Below, one piece after another: positions 43,279 to 51,959 of a stretch of DNA of 64,000 nucleotides. Under the pieces are notes generated by a model, which worked only from the letters and a program-made list of their open reading frames with translations, was not told the DNA's origin and searched no databases. Numbering within the stretch: the first letter of the stretch is position 1; every line of letters begins with the position of its first letter. The DNA comes from Paenibacillus albidus (lineage in GTDB: Bacteria; Bacillota; Bacilli; Paenibacillales; Paenibacillaceae): the NCBI RefSeq assembly GCF_014644435.1, contig NZ_BMKR01000008.1, positions 1 through 64,000 on the forward strand. Direction: 5' to 3'. Made by a program: the position numbers and the translations under genes.

Positions 43279-43299
43279 CCTTGCCAGCCTCACGGGACT
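43279..43299 (-). promoter_or_regulatory. PyrR-binding loop in the pyr leader
   Basis: The sequence AGTCCCGTGAGGCTGGCAAG matches the conserved PyrR-binding loop (UCC.G.GAGGCU...AAG). It is about 105 bases ahead of the attenuator stem. No second copy was found between pyrR and pyrB or pyrB and pyrC, so one attenuator seems to serve the whole operon. Confidence 0.88.
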
Positions 43300-43327
43300 G
43301 ATTTAAAGGCGCTATTCATTTGTTAAA

Positions 43328-43356
43328 AGTATGACAGAATGATGGAGGCATGTCAA
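43328..43356 (-). promoter_or_regulatory. SigA promoter of the pyr operon
   Basis: TTGACA (43356-43351) and CATACT (43333-43328) with a 17-base spacer read leftward, some 30 bases before the PyrR-binding loop. Confidence 0.85.
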
Positions 43357-43411
43357 CAGGGGGGATAAATCCAGTTTATTATATCTATGCTCTCAAGATC
43401 ACAAGTACCTT

Positions 43412-43846
43412 TCAATAATTGATTTCCTTTTTCAAAAAATATTTAATAACTATAGATAGAATAATTACTAATTGTACTACGAAGCAAAATAAAGGAAATA
43501 TATACACCATTTCTATGTAATATTTTGTGAAAAAATCAAATTCAACAACAGCGTAACTTTCATTACTCTCTATCCCTTGTAGTTCTTTCAAAAAGAACAG
43601 CAGGATTATACTGGGAACAGTGCTTTTTATAAACCAAATTATATTATTCTTGAGCATCCGTTTCCTTAAGCACAAGATACAATTTATAAGTAATAATATC
43701 AGCGGCAGAAAGTAAGTCAGACTTATTTCCAACAGTCTCGGGTCTTCTATCCTTATTCCTAAAAAGTAGATAACACTAACATGTAAAGCAATCACACTAA
43801 AGAAGTAAAAAATAGCTTTGACCACAATATCTTTAAAATTCCCCAT
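43412..43846 (-). CDS. Four-helix membrane protein, 144 aa
   Basis: Starts at ATG 43846, preceded by GAGGGAGG, reading MGNFKDIVVKAIFYFFSVIA. Hydrophobic segments at about residues 8-28, 40-57, 68-85 and 118-139 suggest four membrane helices. It is strongly AT-rich against its neighbours, interrupts the otherwise conserved rluD-pyr border together with dapL, and is not recognised. Horizontal origin is possible. Confidence 0.6.
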   Translation of the reverse strand: MGNFKDIVVKAIFYFFSVIALHVSVIYFLGIRIEDPRLLEISLTYFLPLILLLINCILCLRKRMLKNNIIWFIKSTVPSIILLFFLKELQGIESNESYAVVEFDFFTKYYIEMVYIFPLFCFVVQLVIILSIVIKYFLKKEINY

Positions 43847-43947
43847 ATTATCCTCCCTCGTAATATCAAAATCTCTTTTTTTCTCAAGAGCCTCTATTAC
43901 AAGTATCGTCTTTTTATGGGCTTTTATTAAATATATTCTAATATATA

Positions 43948-43982
43948 ACAAAAACACCCCAGCCATAATCGGCACAGGGTGT
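43948..43982 (-). terminator. Terminator after dapL
   Basis: ACACCC...GGGGTGT with inner GCC/GGC pairs, followed by TTTTTGTT on the minus strand, 41 bases past the dapL stop. Confidence 0.8.
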
Positions 43983-44022
43983 CTTTCACTTTGCAGTTTA
44001 AGTGGTTTAGTCGGCAATTAGA

Positions 44023-45276
44023 TTAAAATTCAAACTCCACATCACTCAGGCGGCGTTTGATTTCGGAGATTACACGCAGCTCCTCTTCTTCGCCCTTGGC
44101 GATGAACGTGACGGAGAAACGCACGAATGCGCCGGCATCATCCCAAGGCACAGTGGAGATCAGCTTCTCGCGGATCAGGAACTGGGAGAAGTCCTCACCG
44201 GATTCGAAACGGCGGCCGCCCTTTACGCCCTTAGGCGCTTCAACATACAGGAAGAAGGAACCCTTCGGTTTCTCGGCTTTGAAGCCAAGGCTGTTCAAGG
44301 CATCTACCAGCAGGTTGTGGCGGCGGGAATATTTGAGTGCAATCGCTTCGGTGATTTCCGGATGGGCCAGACCGTAAGCGGCCGCTTTTTGGATGGCAAT
44401 AAATTGGCCGGAATCATTGTTGTCCTTCACATCGCTGAAGGCTTTGACCACCAGCGGATTGCCGGCAACGAAACCGATTCTCCAGCCCGTCATGTTGTAG
44501 GACTTGGACAAGGAGTGCAGCTCCACGCCCACATCCTTCGCACCGGGAACAGACAGGAAGCTGAGCGGCTTCAGTCCATCATACGTCAGCGCTGCGTAAG
44601 GAGCATCATGGATAACAACAACATCATATTTCTTGGCCCAAGCTACAACTTCGGCAAAAAATTCCGGGGTCGCACTCGCACCCGTCGGATTGTTCGGATA
44701 GTTCAGGTACAGAAGTTTCGCCTTGCGGGCGATATCTTCGGGAATATCATTCAGGTCCGGAAGGAATTTATTCTCCTTCTTGAGCTCTACCGTGAACACT
44801 TGTCCACCCAAATATTTGGTGTGTGTGCCCAGAACCGGATAACCCGGAACCGTCATAATCGTGATGTCGCCCGGATTAATGAAGCATGATGGCAACATCG
44901 CCAGCGCCGGCTTCGAGCCGATGGAGTGAACGACTTCAGTCACAGGATCAATACCGTCTACACGGAATACTTCGCGAAGATACTCTGCTGCAGCCGCTTT
45001 GAACTCAGGAATTCCGTTGTCCGAATATCCGCGGTTCTCTTCCTTGGCCGCTTCTTCCGCCAGCTTGGCCACGATTCCTTCGTCAGCCATCTCGTCCGGT
45101 TCACCGACGCCCATATCAATCAGCTCGATGCCTGGAAAATCCTGTTTGGCGGAGGCTTTGGCCCGCTTGATCTTCTCGAATTTATAAATTGCCGTATCTT
45201 TACCGTAGTTCGCGCCACCGATGCGATCCGCGAAATTCGTTTGAATGAACGTATCCTGATAGTGTTCAATACTCAT
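44023..45276 (-). CDS. dapL: LL-diaminopimelate aminotransferase
   Basis: A 417-residue PLP enzyme (class I/II fold) thought to turn tetrahydrodipicolinate directly into LL-diaminopimelate for wall and lysine synthesis. The PLP lysine is in 'LHSLSKSYNMTGWRIGFVAGN' (about residue 252). 'GVGEPDEMADEGIVAKLAEEA' and 'YSDNGIPEFKAAAAEYL' fit DapL. AGGAG lies 11-12 bases before the ATG. It lies between rluD and pyrR, where Bacillus subtilis has no gene. A different class I/II aminotransferase function cannot be excluded by eye. Confidence 0.82.
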   Translation of the reverse strand: MSIEHYQDTFIQTNFADRIGGANYGKDTAIYKFEKIKRAKASAKQDFPGIELIDMGVGEPDEMADEGIVAKLAEEAAKEENRGYSDNGIPEFKAAAAEYLREVFRVDGIDPVTEVVHSIGSKPALAMLPSCFINPGDITIMTVPGYPVLGTHTKYLGGQVFTVELKKENKFLPDLNDIPEDIARKAKLLYLNYPNNPTGASATPEFFAEVVAWAKKYDVVVIHDAPYAALTYDGLKPLSFLSVPGAKDVGVELHSLSKSYNMTGWRIGFVAGNPLVVKAFSDVKDNNDSGQFIAIQKAAAYGLAHPEITEAIALKYSRRHNLLVDALNSLGFKAEKPKGSFFLYVEAPKGVKGGRRFESGEDFSQFLIREKLISTVPWDDAGAFVRFSVTFIAKGEEEELRVISEIKRRLSDVEFEF

Positions 45277-45373
45277 ATATTCGTCTCATCTCCTGGATTT
45301 AATCAAATTATACCTTAAATAATGACCTAAATCCGGCAGCAAGGCCATGGACTTATCATCCATTCATTTGTAC

Positions 45374-46345
45374 TTATCTGCTCCGCAGGGTGAACAGCAC
45401 TTCTTCCATATCTTCAGGAATGGGTGCGCTGAATTCCATGTATTCCCTTGTGGATGGATGTACGAATCCAAGTACGGCAGCATGCAAAGCCTGACCATTC
45501 ATTGCGGTGCCCTTACTGCGTCCATAAATCGGATCGCCTACCAAAGGATGTCCAATGAACTTCATATGTACCCGGATCTGATGCGTACGTCCCGTCTCCA
45601 GCTGCAGCTCCAGCAGGGTGTTATCCCCGAACCGCTCCAGTACGGTAAAATGGGTAACCGAACGCTTGCTGTTCTTCTCTGTGACGGTGTACAGCTTGCG
45701 GTCATGCGGATCTCTGCCGATTGGCGCATCCACCGTTCCCTGATCATGCGACAAGTTCCCGTGTACCACCGCAATATAACGGCGGGTTACGCTGTGTTCC
45801 TTAAGCTGAGCGGCCAGTGAGGCATGACTTGCGTCATTCTTGGCGGCCATAATGAGGCCTGAGGTATCTTTGTCAATCCGGTGCACAATCCCCGGACGAA
45901 TCTCACCGTTAATGCCGGACAAGTCCTTGCAGTGATACATCAGCGCATTCACCAGCGTGCCTGACGGATGCCCGACTGCAGGATGCACAACCATCCCGCG
46001 CGGTTTGTTCACGACAATAACATCGCTGTCTTCGTAGACCACCTCAAGCGGAATATTCTCGGCTACAAGATCCGTAACTTCCGGCTCGGGCACAGCCACA
46101 GCTACCCTGTCACCAACAAACAGCTTATAGTTGGATTTCACGGAAGCTCCATTAACGGTCACATGACCGTCATTGATCCATAGCTGGACCTGGGAGCGCG
46201 AGACTTCTTCTTCCCAAATTTCCGTTATATATTTATCAATCCGCTCCCGGGCGTTTTCTTCTGCAACCGTCCACTCCGTGACGTCTCTTTCCTCTTCGCC
46301 GCTGAATGCCTCATTGGTGCCCACGTCTTCGGTCAAATCATTCAT
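45374..46345 (-). CDS. rluD: 23S rRNA pseudouridine synthase, RluD family
   Basis: A 323-residue enzyme with an N-terminal S4 RNA-binding domain ('ERIDKYITEIWEEEVSRSQVQLWINDGHVTVNG', about 30-62) and the catalytic 'GIVHRIDKDTSGLIMAAK' (Asp at about residue 156). It modifies large-subunit rRNA uridines. It overlaps the end of lspA by eight bases, the same pair as ylyB-lspA in Bacillus. Confidence 0.9.
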   Translation of the reverse strand: MNDLTEDVGTNEAFSGEEERDVTEWTVAEENARERIDKYITEIWEEEVSRSQVQLWINDGHVTVNGASVKSNYKLFVGDRVAVAVPEPEVTDLVAENIPLEVVYEDSDVIVVNKPRGMVVHPAVGHPSGTLVNALMYHCKDLSGINGEIRPGIVHRIDKDTSGLIMAAKNDASHASLAAQLKEHSVTRRYIAVVHGNLSHDQGTVDAPIGRDPHDRKLYTVTEKNSKRSVTHFTVLERFGDNTLLELQLETGRTHQIRVHMKFIGHPLVGDPIYGRSKGTAMNGQALHAAVLGFVHPSTREYMEFSAPIPEDMEEVLFTLRSR

Positions 46346-46832
46346 TCCCTTCTTTTACTTCCTTTACCTCAGTAATTTCTTCGCCGCCTCTCAGATCACG
46401 CAGCGAATCCAGAATAATCAGGCCTACGCCGATCACGATACAGGAATCCGCCACATTAAAGATCGGGAAGGTATAGCTGCCGAAATTAAACATCAGAAAA
46501 TCAACAACCTCGCCATTCATCAGCCGGTCTAAAAAGTTCCCAACTGCACCGCCGAGTACCAGGCCCAGCGCCGTAGGCAGCAGTTTGCGTGTAGCTTTTA
46601 CCTTGTTCAAATACCAGACGATTCCGATCACGACCACTGCCGTAACCACGTAAAAGAACCACATCTGACCTTCCAAAATCCCAAATGCGGCACCGCGGTT
46701 GCGGTGGGAAGTAATGATAAAGAAATCGCCGATTACCGGAATCTGCTCGCCTAGCTCAAGACGGGTAGCAATTAGATACTTGGTCCCGCGGTCAATCAAA
46801 AAAGCAATAAGAGCTATCAGATAGTACACCAC
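46338..46832 (-). CDS. lspA: Lipoprotein signal peptidase (signal peptidase II)
   Basis: A membrane aspartic protease that cuts signal peptides from prolipoproteins. Four membrane helices are seen, and catalytic Asp residues are in 'GGAVGNFLDRLMNGEVVDF' and 'FPIFNVADSCIVIG'; 'ITSHRNRGAAFGIL' is conserved. I chose GTG 46832, giving MVYYLIALIAFLIDRG, because it aligns with the usual N-terminus and has GGAG 11 bases upstream. An in-frame TTG at 46880 would add 16 residues without a ribosome-binding site. 164 residues is the normal length. Confidence 0.93.
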   Translation of the reverse strand: MVYYLIALIAFLIDRGTKYLIATRLELGEQIPVIGDFFIITSHRNRGAAFGILEGQMWFFYVVTAVVVIGIVWYLNKVKATRKLLPTALGLVLGGAVGNFLDRLMNGEVVDFLMFNFGSYTFPIFNVADSCIVIGVGLIILDSLRDLRGGEEITEVKEVKEGNE

Positions 46833-47076
46833 AGAAGTTGTCACTCCGTTCTTATTATCCCGCCATTTCCAGCGGTACAAATACTGAATTAAGACTTGTT
46901 TATTGTAGCACAGCCCTCAAGAACCCGTCTATTCCGGGACGCCGGTGTCCGTTCATCTTTCGGGGACTATTTTCCAGCGCTAAAATCCCCTCTCTCCGGT
47001 CAACCTATCCTTGAACCTTCAATTGCAAGCAGCGCTAATTCGATCTCTCAAGCATACGGAAAGGAGCTACCTCCAG

Positions 47077-47808
47077 ATGAACCACCTGACAGCAAGACAG
47101 CTCTCCGAGCTGCGCGCCCTCCTTAACCAGCAGCATGATGATATTCAGCACAGGCTTCAGAACAATGAGCATTACGGACTTCAAGAATCCATGCGCGATT
47201 CCACCGGTGACCTCAGCGAGATTGACAACCACCCCGGAGATGCCGCCACGGAGCTGTATCACCGTTCCATGGATATCTCACTGCTGGAGAGGGACGAGCA
47301 TGGACTCGACAATATTGATGCTGCACTGAACGCCATCACTGAAGGGACTTACGGCCTTTGCCTGACCTGCGGCGAGCCCATTCCTTTCGAGCGCCTGGCC
47401 GCCATTCCCTCCACCCGTTATTGCAAGGAGCATAACCCCCGGCAGAGTTCTCCGTTTACGCGGCCGGCGGAAGAAGAGTTTCTGTCCCCTCCTTTTGGAC
47501 GGACAAGTCTGGATGAACGCGATACCCAAAACGGGTTCGACGGCGAAGATGCCTGGCAGATTGTAGAGAGCTGGGGCAATTCGGATTCTCCGGCTATGGC
47601 CGAAGGCAACAATATCGATTCCTACAATGACATGGAGATAGAGGCGGACGAAACCGAAGGTTTCGTGGAACCTTGGGAGAATTTTGTTGCCACGGACATC
47701 TCGGGAAATCATGTCACCGTAGTCCGCGGAACAAGCTACCAGCATTACCTGGACAGCGAAGAAGGCAGCTACCTGCTTGATCCTCACCATAAAGAAGACA
47801 AGTCCTAA
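47077..47808 (+). CDS. TraR/DksA-type C4-like zinc-finger protein (YteA/YlyA type)
   Basis: A 243-residue protein. The N-terminal helical hairpin (residues 1-85) and the finger 'YGLCLTCGEPIPFERLAAIPSTRYCKEHN' (about 95-122) are DksA-like; the last ligand is His, as in YteA-family proteins. An acidic C-terminal extension (130-243) has 'DTQNGFDGEDAWQIVESWGN'-type elements typical of YteA. AAGGAG lies 10 bases before ATG 47077. The place between ileS and lspA corresponds to ylyA in Bacillus, but here it reads opposite to its neighbours. Confidence 0.82.
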   Translation: MNHLTARQLSELRALLNQQHDDIQHRLQNNEHYGLQESMRDSTGDLSEIDNHPGDAATELYHRSMDISLLERDEHGLDNIDAALNAITEGTYGLCLTCGEPIPFERLAAIPSTRYCKEHNPRQSSPFTRPAEEEFLSPPFGRTSLDERDTQNGFDGEDAWQIVESWGNSDSPAMAEGNNIDSYNDMEIEADETEGFVEPWENFVATDISGNHVTVVRGTSYQHYLDSEEGSYLLDPHHKEDKS

Positions 47809-47836
47809 ACAGCAGACAATCACCTGTGGCGGGCCT

Positions 47837-47873
47837 TTCCCGGGTTCTTTTCGGGAACGGTTCGTCCTTTTTT
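47837..47873 (+). terminator. Possible terminator after the zinc-finger gene
   Basis: TTCCCG...CGGGAA followed after about ten bases by CCTTTTTT. The gap between stem and T-run weakens the call. Confidence 0.4.
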
Positions 47874-47961
47874 ATTCCATTTGTTAAGAAATTGTTCAGA
47901 TGCTGCTGATACTATAGTTCTTGCCTATAAAAAAGTAAGTTAGCAGACGAGGAGCATATGC

Positions 47962-48270
47962 ATGAAGCCCGACTATTCCAAGGAAATTGACAAGCTCAGC
48001 CCTAATGATGAACTTCGTTACCTACTCTTGATGAGAAGCCTTCGTATCCTCCATGCAGAGAAAAAACAGCAGCGGGGATTTCTGAAACGGCTGAAAAAAG
48101 AATGGTGCAGCCTCAAAAAACAGCCGGATATCAAAGCCTGGGCGGAAAGTACAAAAGGCCCTAAAAGTTCTTCAGCTCCAGCTGATGCTGGACGATCCGG
48201 ACAATATCGGCAATATAGTCCCCGATTATCGGCAGGTTCAAAGCCCCCAGTCCTTGAAGCACATAAATAA
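47962..48270 (+). CDS. Small basic protein (102 aa), convergent overlap with next gene
   Basis: The first 65 residues ('LSPNDELRYLLLMRSLRILHAEKKQQRGFLKRLKKEW') are a basic amphipathic helix; the last 45 look low-complexity and are encoded opposite the C-terminus of the DUF5665-like gene. GAGGAG lies 7 bases before the ATG. The first part looks like a real gene; the true end may be obscured. Function unknown. Confidence 0.5.
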   Translation: MKPDYSKEIDKLSPNDELRYLLLMRSLRILHAEKKQQRGFLKRLKKEWCSLKKQPDIKAWAESTKGPKSSSAPADAGRSGQYRQYSPRLSAGSKPPVLEAHK

Positions 48271-48694
48271 TCGTCGCCGCAAAAAACGTAAACCCGAGGG
48301 CAACCCCCACCCCACGCGCCGTACCCGTGAGCACATTCAGCCAGATCAGGCGCCAGGGTGAGCGCAGCAGCTCTGTATATTCAGCTATACGCGCTTTCTC
48401 CATCTGCTGCGCAAGACCGTTAGTCACCCGGTATACCACATTCAACCTCTCTTCCGGCGGCAAATCCTCCGGCCTGGGTGGAGCAGCAGAAGGGCCGGAA
48501 GGCGGGAATGACTGCTTCTCCGAATTCTGTACTTCCCCCTGCGAATTGCCGCTGCCCTTTCCGGAGGTCTTGACCGAGATTCTGTTCTGATCCCCCAAGC
48601 TGCCGTTCTCCCTATTTCCACCGCCCAAGTCTAGCGCCCCTTCCCTTGCCCCATTGTCTCCACAACGTAAACGAGCCCGGCCAAAGAAGAACAT
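48161..48694 (-). CDS. DUF5665-like membrane protein
   Basis: About 177 residues from ATG 48694 (AAGGA five bases upstream); a reading from 48754 is possible. Residues 20-85 are a disordered Gly/Ser/Pro-rich part. The second half has 'EKARIAEYTELLRSPWRLIWLNVLTGTARGVGVALGFTFFA' with one or two membrane helices (about 120-160), which matches the DUF5665 family. It lies just after ileS on the same strand. Function unknown. Confidence 0.65.
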   Translation of the reverse strand: MFFFGRARLRCGDNGAREGALDLGGGNRENGSLGDQNRISVKTSGKGSGNSQGEVQNSEKQSFPPSGPSAAPPRPEDLPPEERLNVVYRVTNGLAQQMEKARIAEYTELLRSPWRLIWLNVLTGTARGVGVALGFTFFAATIIYVLQGLGALNLPIIGDYIADIVRIVQHQLELKNF

Positions 48695-48826
48695 GTCTTC
48701 CTTGAGCACGGGACTCGTTATTTTTGCGCCGAAATATAATGGATTATATTCCACGCATAAACGGAGAACTTCCGTTTACACTTGTGACGCTAGTATATGC
48801 GGTTTGTGGACAAGTAATGCAAAGGC

Positions 48827-51800
48827 TCAGCCTCCGATATGGATACCGATGGATTTTCCTCCGGCATCTACTGTTTCAAACAGATGATCTCCGTCAAAAC
48901 CAACCGACGTCACCAGCACGTTCTCGCGCAGTACATGCTCAAATGCCGTAACGGCTGCCTTCAGCTCAGCATCCACCTTCAGCGTAAGGGCAATATGTTT
49001 CTCGATCGGCAGGTCCAGACGTTTGCGGTAATCCTGCACGGCACGGACAATCTCGCGTACCCAGCCTTCCTGTTCCAGTTCCGGGGTGATCTCAGTGTTG
49101 AGTGCTACAGTAAGCCCATAACCCGAGGCAGAAGCAAAGCCCGATTTGGCCTGTTTGTCGACCAGCAGCTCATCAGCTGTAATTTGCAGCTCCTCCCCTT
49201 CCGGCGATACGACGGCAATGACACCCTCTTGTACCGCTTTGCGGGTAGCCTCACTGTCCAGCCCTTTCAGGAAACCTTGCAGGAAACCGATGTTTTTACC
49301 GTATTTTTTGCCGGCGACCTTAAGATTCATCTTCAGGGTAAAATCAACAAACCCGCTGTCGCTGTTCTCAAGCACGATGTTCTTGATGTTGATCTCATCT
49401 TTGATGATCTCCTCATAATCGGCCACATTGAAGCTGCGGTCGATCGAAACGATCAGCTCGGCAAGCGGCTGGCGGGTCTTGATGCCCGTCTCATTCCGCA
49501 CATTGCGTGCAAGCTCAACAATTTGTCTGGCACTTTCCATATCCTGCTCAAGCAGCAGATCGATCAGGCTCTCATCGGCAACCGGATAATCGGCCAAATG
49601 CACACTTTCCCCGCCGCCGAGATTCGTGTAGATATCCTCGGACAACATCGGTGTAAATGGAGCCATCACCCGTGCCGTCTTCAGCAGCACTTCGGTCAAG
49701 GTACGATAAGCATCGAGCTTATCTTCGCCAAGGCCGCTGCCCCAGAACCGGTCGCGGGAACGGCGGATATACCAGTTGCTCAGCTCATCCACGAAGTTCT
49801 CAATTGCTTTGGATGAATTAACGAAGTCATTCACTGCCAGCCCTTTATCCACCACCAGGATCACACTGTTCAGACGGGACAGAATCCAGCGGTCCAGCTT
49901 GTGATCGGACAACTTGAACGGATGGTCGGCCGGATCGTAACCGTCGATACCCGCATACAGCGTCAGGAACGCATGCGTGTTGACCAGTGTATCTACAACC
50001 TTGGATTTGGTCTCCCCTACCAGTCCGCGCGAGAACCGTTTGTTGTTCCATGGTGCACTGTCGGCCAGAATCGCCCAACGGAAGGCGTCCGTGCCATATT
50101 CATTCATGATCTCCCAAGGGTCAATAACATTACCTTTGGATTTGGACATCTTCTGGCCATTCTCATCAAGGATGTGGCCGTGGGCAATGACCGCTTTGTA
50201 AGGCGCTACGCCCTTGAACAAGGTCGATACCGCAAGCAGGCTGTAGAACCAGCCGCGGGTCTGGTCAATCCCTTCGCAGATCATATCTGCAGGAAATTGG
50301 TCGTTCAGCTTATCTTCATTCTCAAACGGATAGTGGCTTTGGGCAAAAGGCATAGAGCCGCTGTCGAACCAGACGTCGATCACTTCGGACGTACGGACCA
50401 TTTCCGCGCCTTCGCTGAACGGACTGCGCAGCTTGATGGCATCCACAAACGGCTTGTGCAGCTCAATATCCTCAGGCACATCGCCTATGGCCATCGCTCT
50501 CAGTTCGGCAATGCTGTGCGGGGCAAATTCCTTGCCTGTCGCCTGGCAGACCCACACATTCAGCGGCGTTCCCCAGTAGCGGTTACGGCTGATATTCCAG
50601 TCCACCAGCTCCTCCAGGAACTTGCCAAACCGTCCCGAACGCACATGCTCCGGATACCAGTCCACGCTGTTGTTGTTGGCAATCAGCTGATCCTTGATCT
50701 TCGTAGTATTGATGAACCAGCTGTCTGTCGCGTAATACAGCAGCGGCGTATCGCAGCGCCAGCAGAACGGATAGCTGTGCTCATATTTTTCTTTGCTGAA
50801 CAGCAGGCCCTTCTCGGACAAGGCCTTGATGATATCCAGGTCACAGTCCTTCACAAAACGTCCGGCAAAATCAGTCACAACTTCCGTATATTTACCGGAG
50901 CCGTCCACCACATTCACGAAGCTGATGCCATTCTCGCGGCAGGTCTTGTAGTCGTCCTCGCCATGTGCCGGTGCCATGTGCACGATCCCGGTTCCGCTGG
51001 CATCGGTGACAAAAGCTGCGCCCACGATAACATTGCTCTTCTCCGCCTCGATATAACCAAATGGCGGTGCATAGGTTTTGCCGATGAACTCGGCACCTTT
51101 GTGCGTTGACAGCACGGTGTGCTCGCCTTTTACAACCTCTTCGACCAGGTTTTTGGCCAGAATATAGATTTCCCCGTCCTGCTGCACCCGTACATAATCC
51201 ATGTCGGGATTCATCGCCAGCGCCATATGCGCCGGCAGTGTCCATGGGGTCGTCGTCCAGGCCAACACATATTCGCCGCTGTCATCCAGCTTGAATTTTG
51301 CTGTCGCACTGAGATCCTTTACCGTCTTGTATCCCTGCGCCACCTCATGCGAGCTCAAGGTCGTCTGGCAGCTCGGGCAATAAGGGCTGACGCGGTGACC
51401 ACGGTAGAGCAGGCCTTGTTCATGTACTGTCGCCAGGATATTCCATACACTCTCGATATACGTATTATCCAAAGTTACGTACGGATGATCCAAATCGGTC
51501 CAATACCCGATGGCTTCCGTGAACTCACGCCACTGCTTCTCATAGCCGAATACACTGTCCTTGCATTCCTGAATGAACTTCTCTACGCCATATTCTTCAA
51601 TATCCTGTTTGCCGGAGATGCCAAGCTTCTTCTGCACGCCAAGCTCCACCGGCAGGCCGTGTGTATCCCAGCCCGCTTTACGCACGACGCGGTACCCCTT
51701 CATCGTCTGGTAACGGCCGATAAAGTCCTTGATTACGCGGCCCAGCACGTGCCCGATATGCGGCGCACCGTTCGCCGTCGGAGGTCCTTCATAGAACACG

Positions 51801-51919
51801 TAGTTAGGACGGCCCTCGCGGTTCTCCATGGATTTGCGGAACGTATCTTCGTCGCTCCATTTCTTCAAGATACGGACATCTCTGGCCCGTGCTTTTTCTC
51901 TGACATCTACTTTTTGCAT
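48827..51919 (-). CDS. ileS: Isoleucyl-tRNA synthetase, long (type 2, eukaryote-like) form
   Basis: A 1030-residue enzyme charging tRNA-Ile. HIGH motif in 'ANGAPHIGHVLGR' (about residue 50) and KMSKS in 'ENGQKMSKSKGNVIDP' (about 598). The stretch 'PNYVFYEGPPTANGAPHIGH' and 'RYQTMKGYRVVRKAGWDTHG' are characteristic of type 2 IleRS rather than the shorter type 1 enzyme of B. subtilis. Type 2 enzymes are known for low sensitivity to mupirocin. ATG 51919 has AGGA about ten bases upstream; frames extending to 52021 run into repeat DNA. Expression should be controlled by the T-box at 52831-53120. Confidence 0.95.
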   Translation of the reverse strand: MQKVDVREKARARDVRILKKWSDEDTFRKSMENREGRPNYVFYEGPPTANGAPHIGHVLGRVIKDFIGRYQTMKGYRVVRKAGWDTHGLPVELGVQKKLGISGKQDIEEYGVEKFIQECKDSVFGYEKQWREFTEAIGYWTDLDHPYVTLDNTYIESVWNILATVHEQGLLYRGHRVSPYCPSCQTTLSSHEVAQGYKTVKDLSATAKFKLDDSGEYVLAWTTTPWTLPAHMALAMNPDMDYVRVQQDGEIYILAKNLVEEVVKGEHTVLSTHKGAEFIGKTYAPPFGYIEAEKSNVIVGAAFVTDASGTGIVHMAPAHGEDDYKTCRENGISFVNVVDGSGKYTEVVTDFAGRFVKDCDLDIIKALSEKGLLFSKEKYEHSYPFCWRCDTPLLYYATDSWFINTTKIKDQLIANNNSVDWYPEHVRSGRFGKFLEELVDWNISRNRYWGTPLNVWVCQATGKEFAPHSIAELRAMAIGDVPEDIELHKPFVDAIKLRSPFSEGAEMVRTSEVIDVWFDSGSMPFAQSHYPFENEDKLNDQFPADMICEGIDQTRGWFYSLLAVSTLFKGVAPYKAVIAHGHILDENGQKMSKSKGNVIDPWEIMNEYGTDAFRWAILADSAPWNNKRFSRGLVGETKSKVVDTLVNTHAFLTLYAGIDGYDPADHPFKLSDHKLDRWILSRLNSVILVVDKGLAVNDFVNSSKAIENFVDELSNWYIRRSRDRFWGSGLGEDKLDAYRTLTEVLLKTARVMAPFTPMLSEDIYTNLGGGESVHLADYPVADESLIDLLLEQDMESARQIVELARNVRNETGIKTRQPLAELIVSIDRSFNVADYEEIIKDEINIKNIVLENSDSGFVDFTLKMNLKVAGKKYGKNIGFLQGFLKGLDSEATRKAVQEGVIAVVSPEGEELQITADELLVDKQAKSGFASASGYGLTVALNTEITPELEQEGWVREIVRAVQDYRKRLDLPIEKHIALTLKVDAELKAAVTAFEHVLRENVLVTSVGFDGDHLFETVDAGGKSIGIHIGG

Positions 51920-51959
51920 AAGGGTCAATCCTTTCGTGGTTTTGTCTATAAACCTTTTT

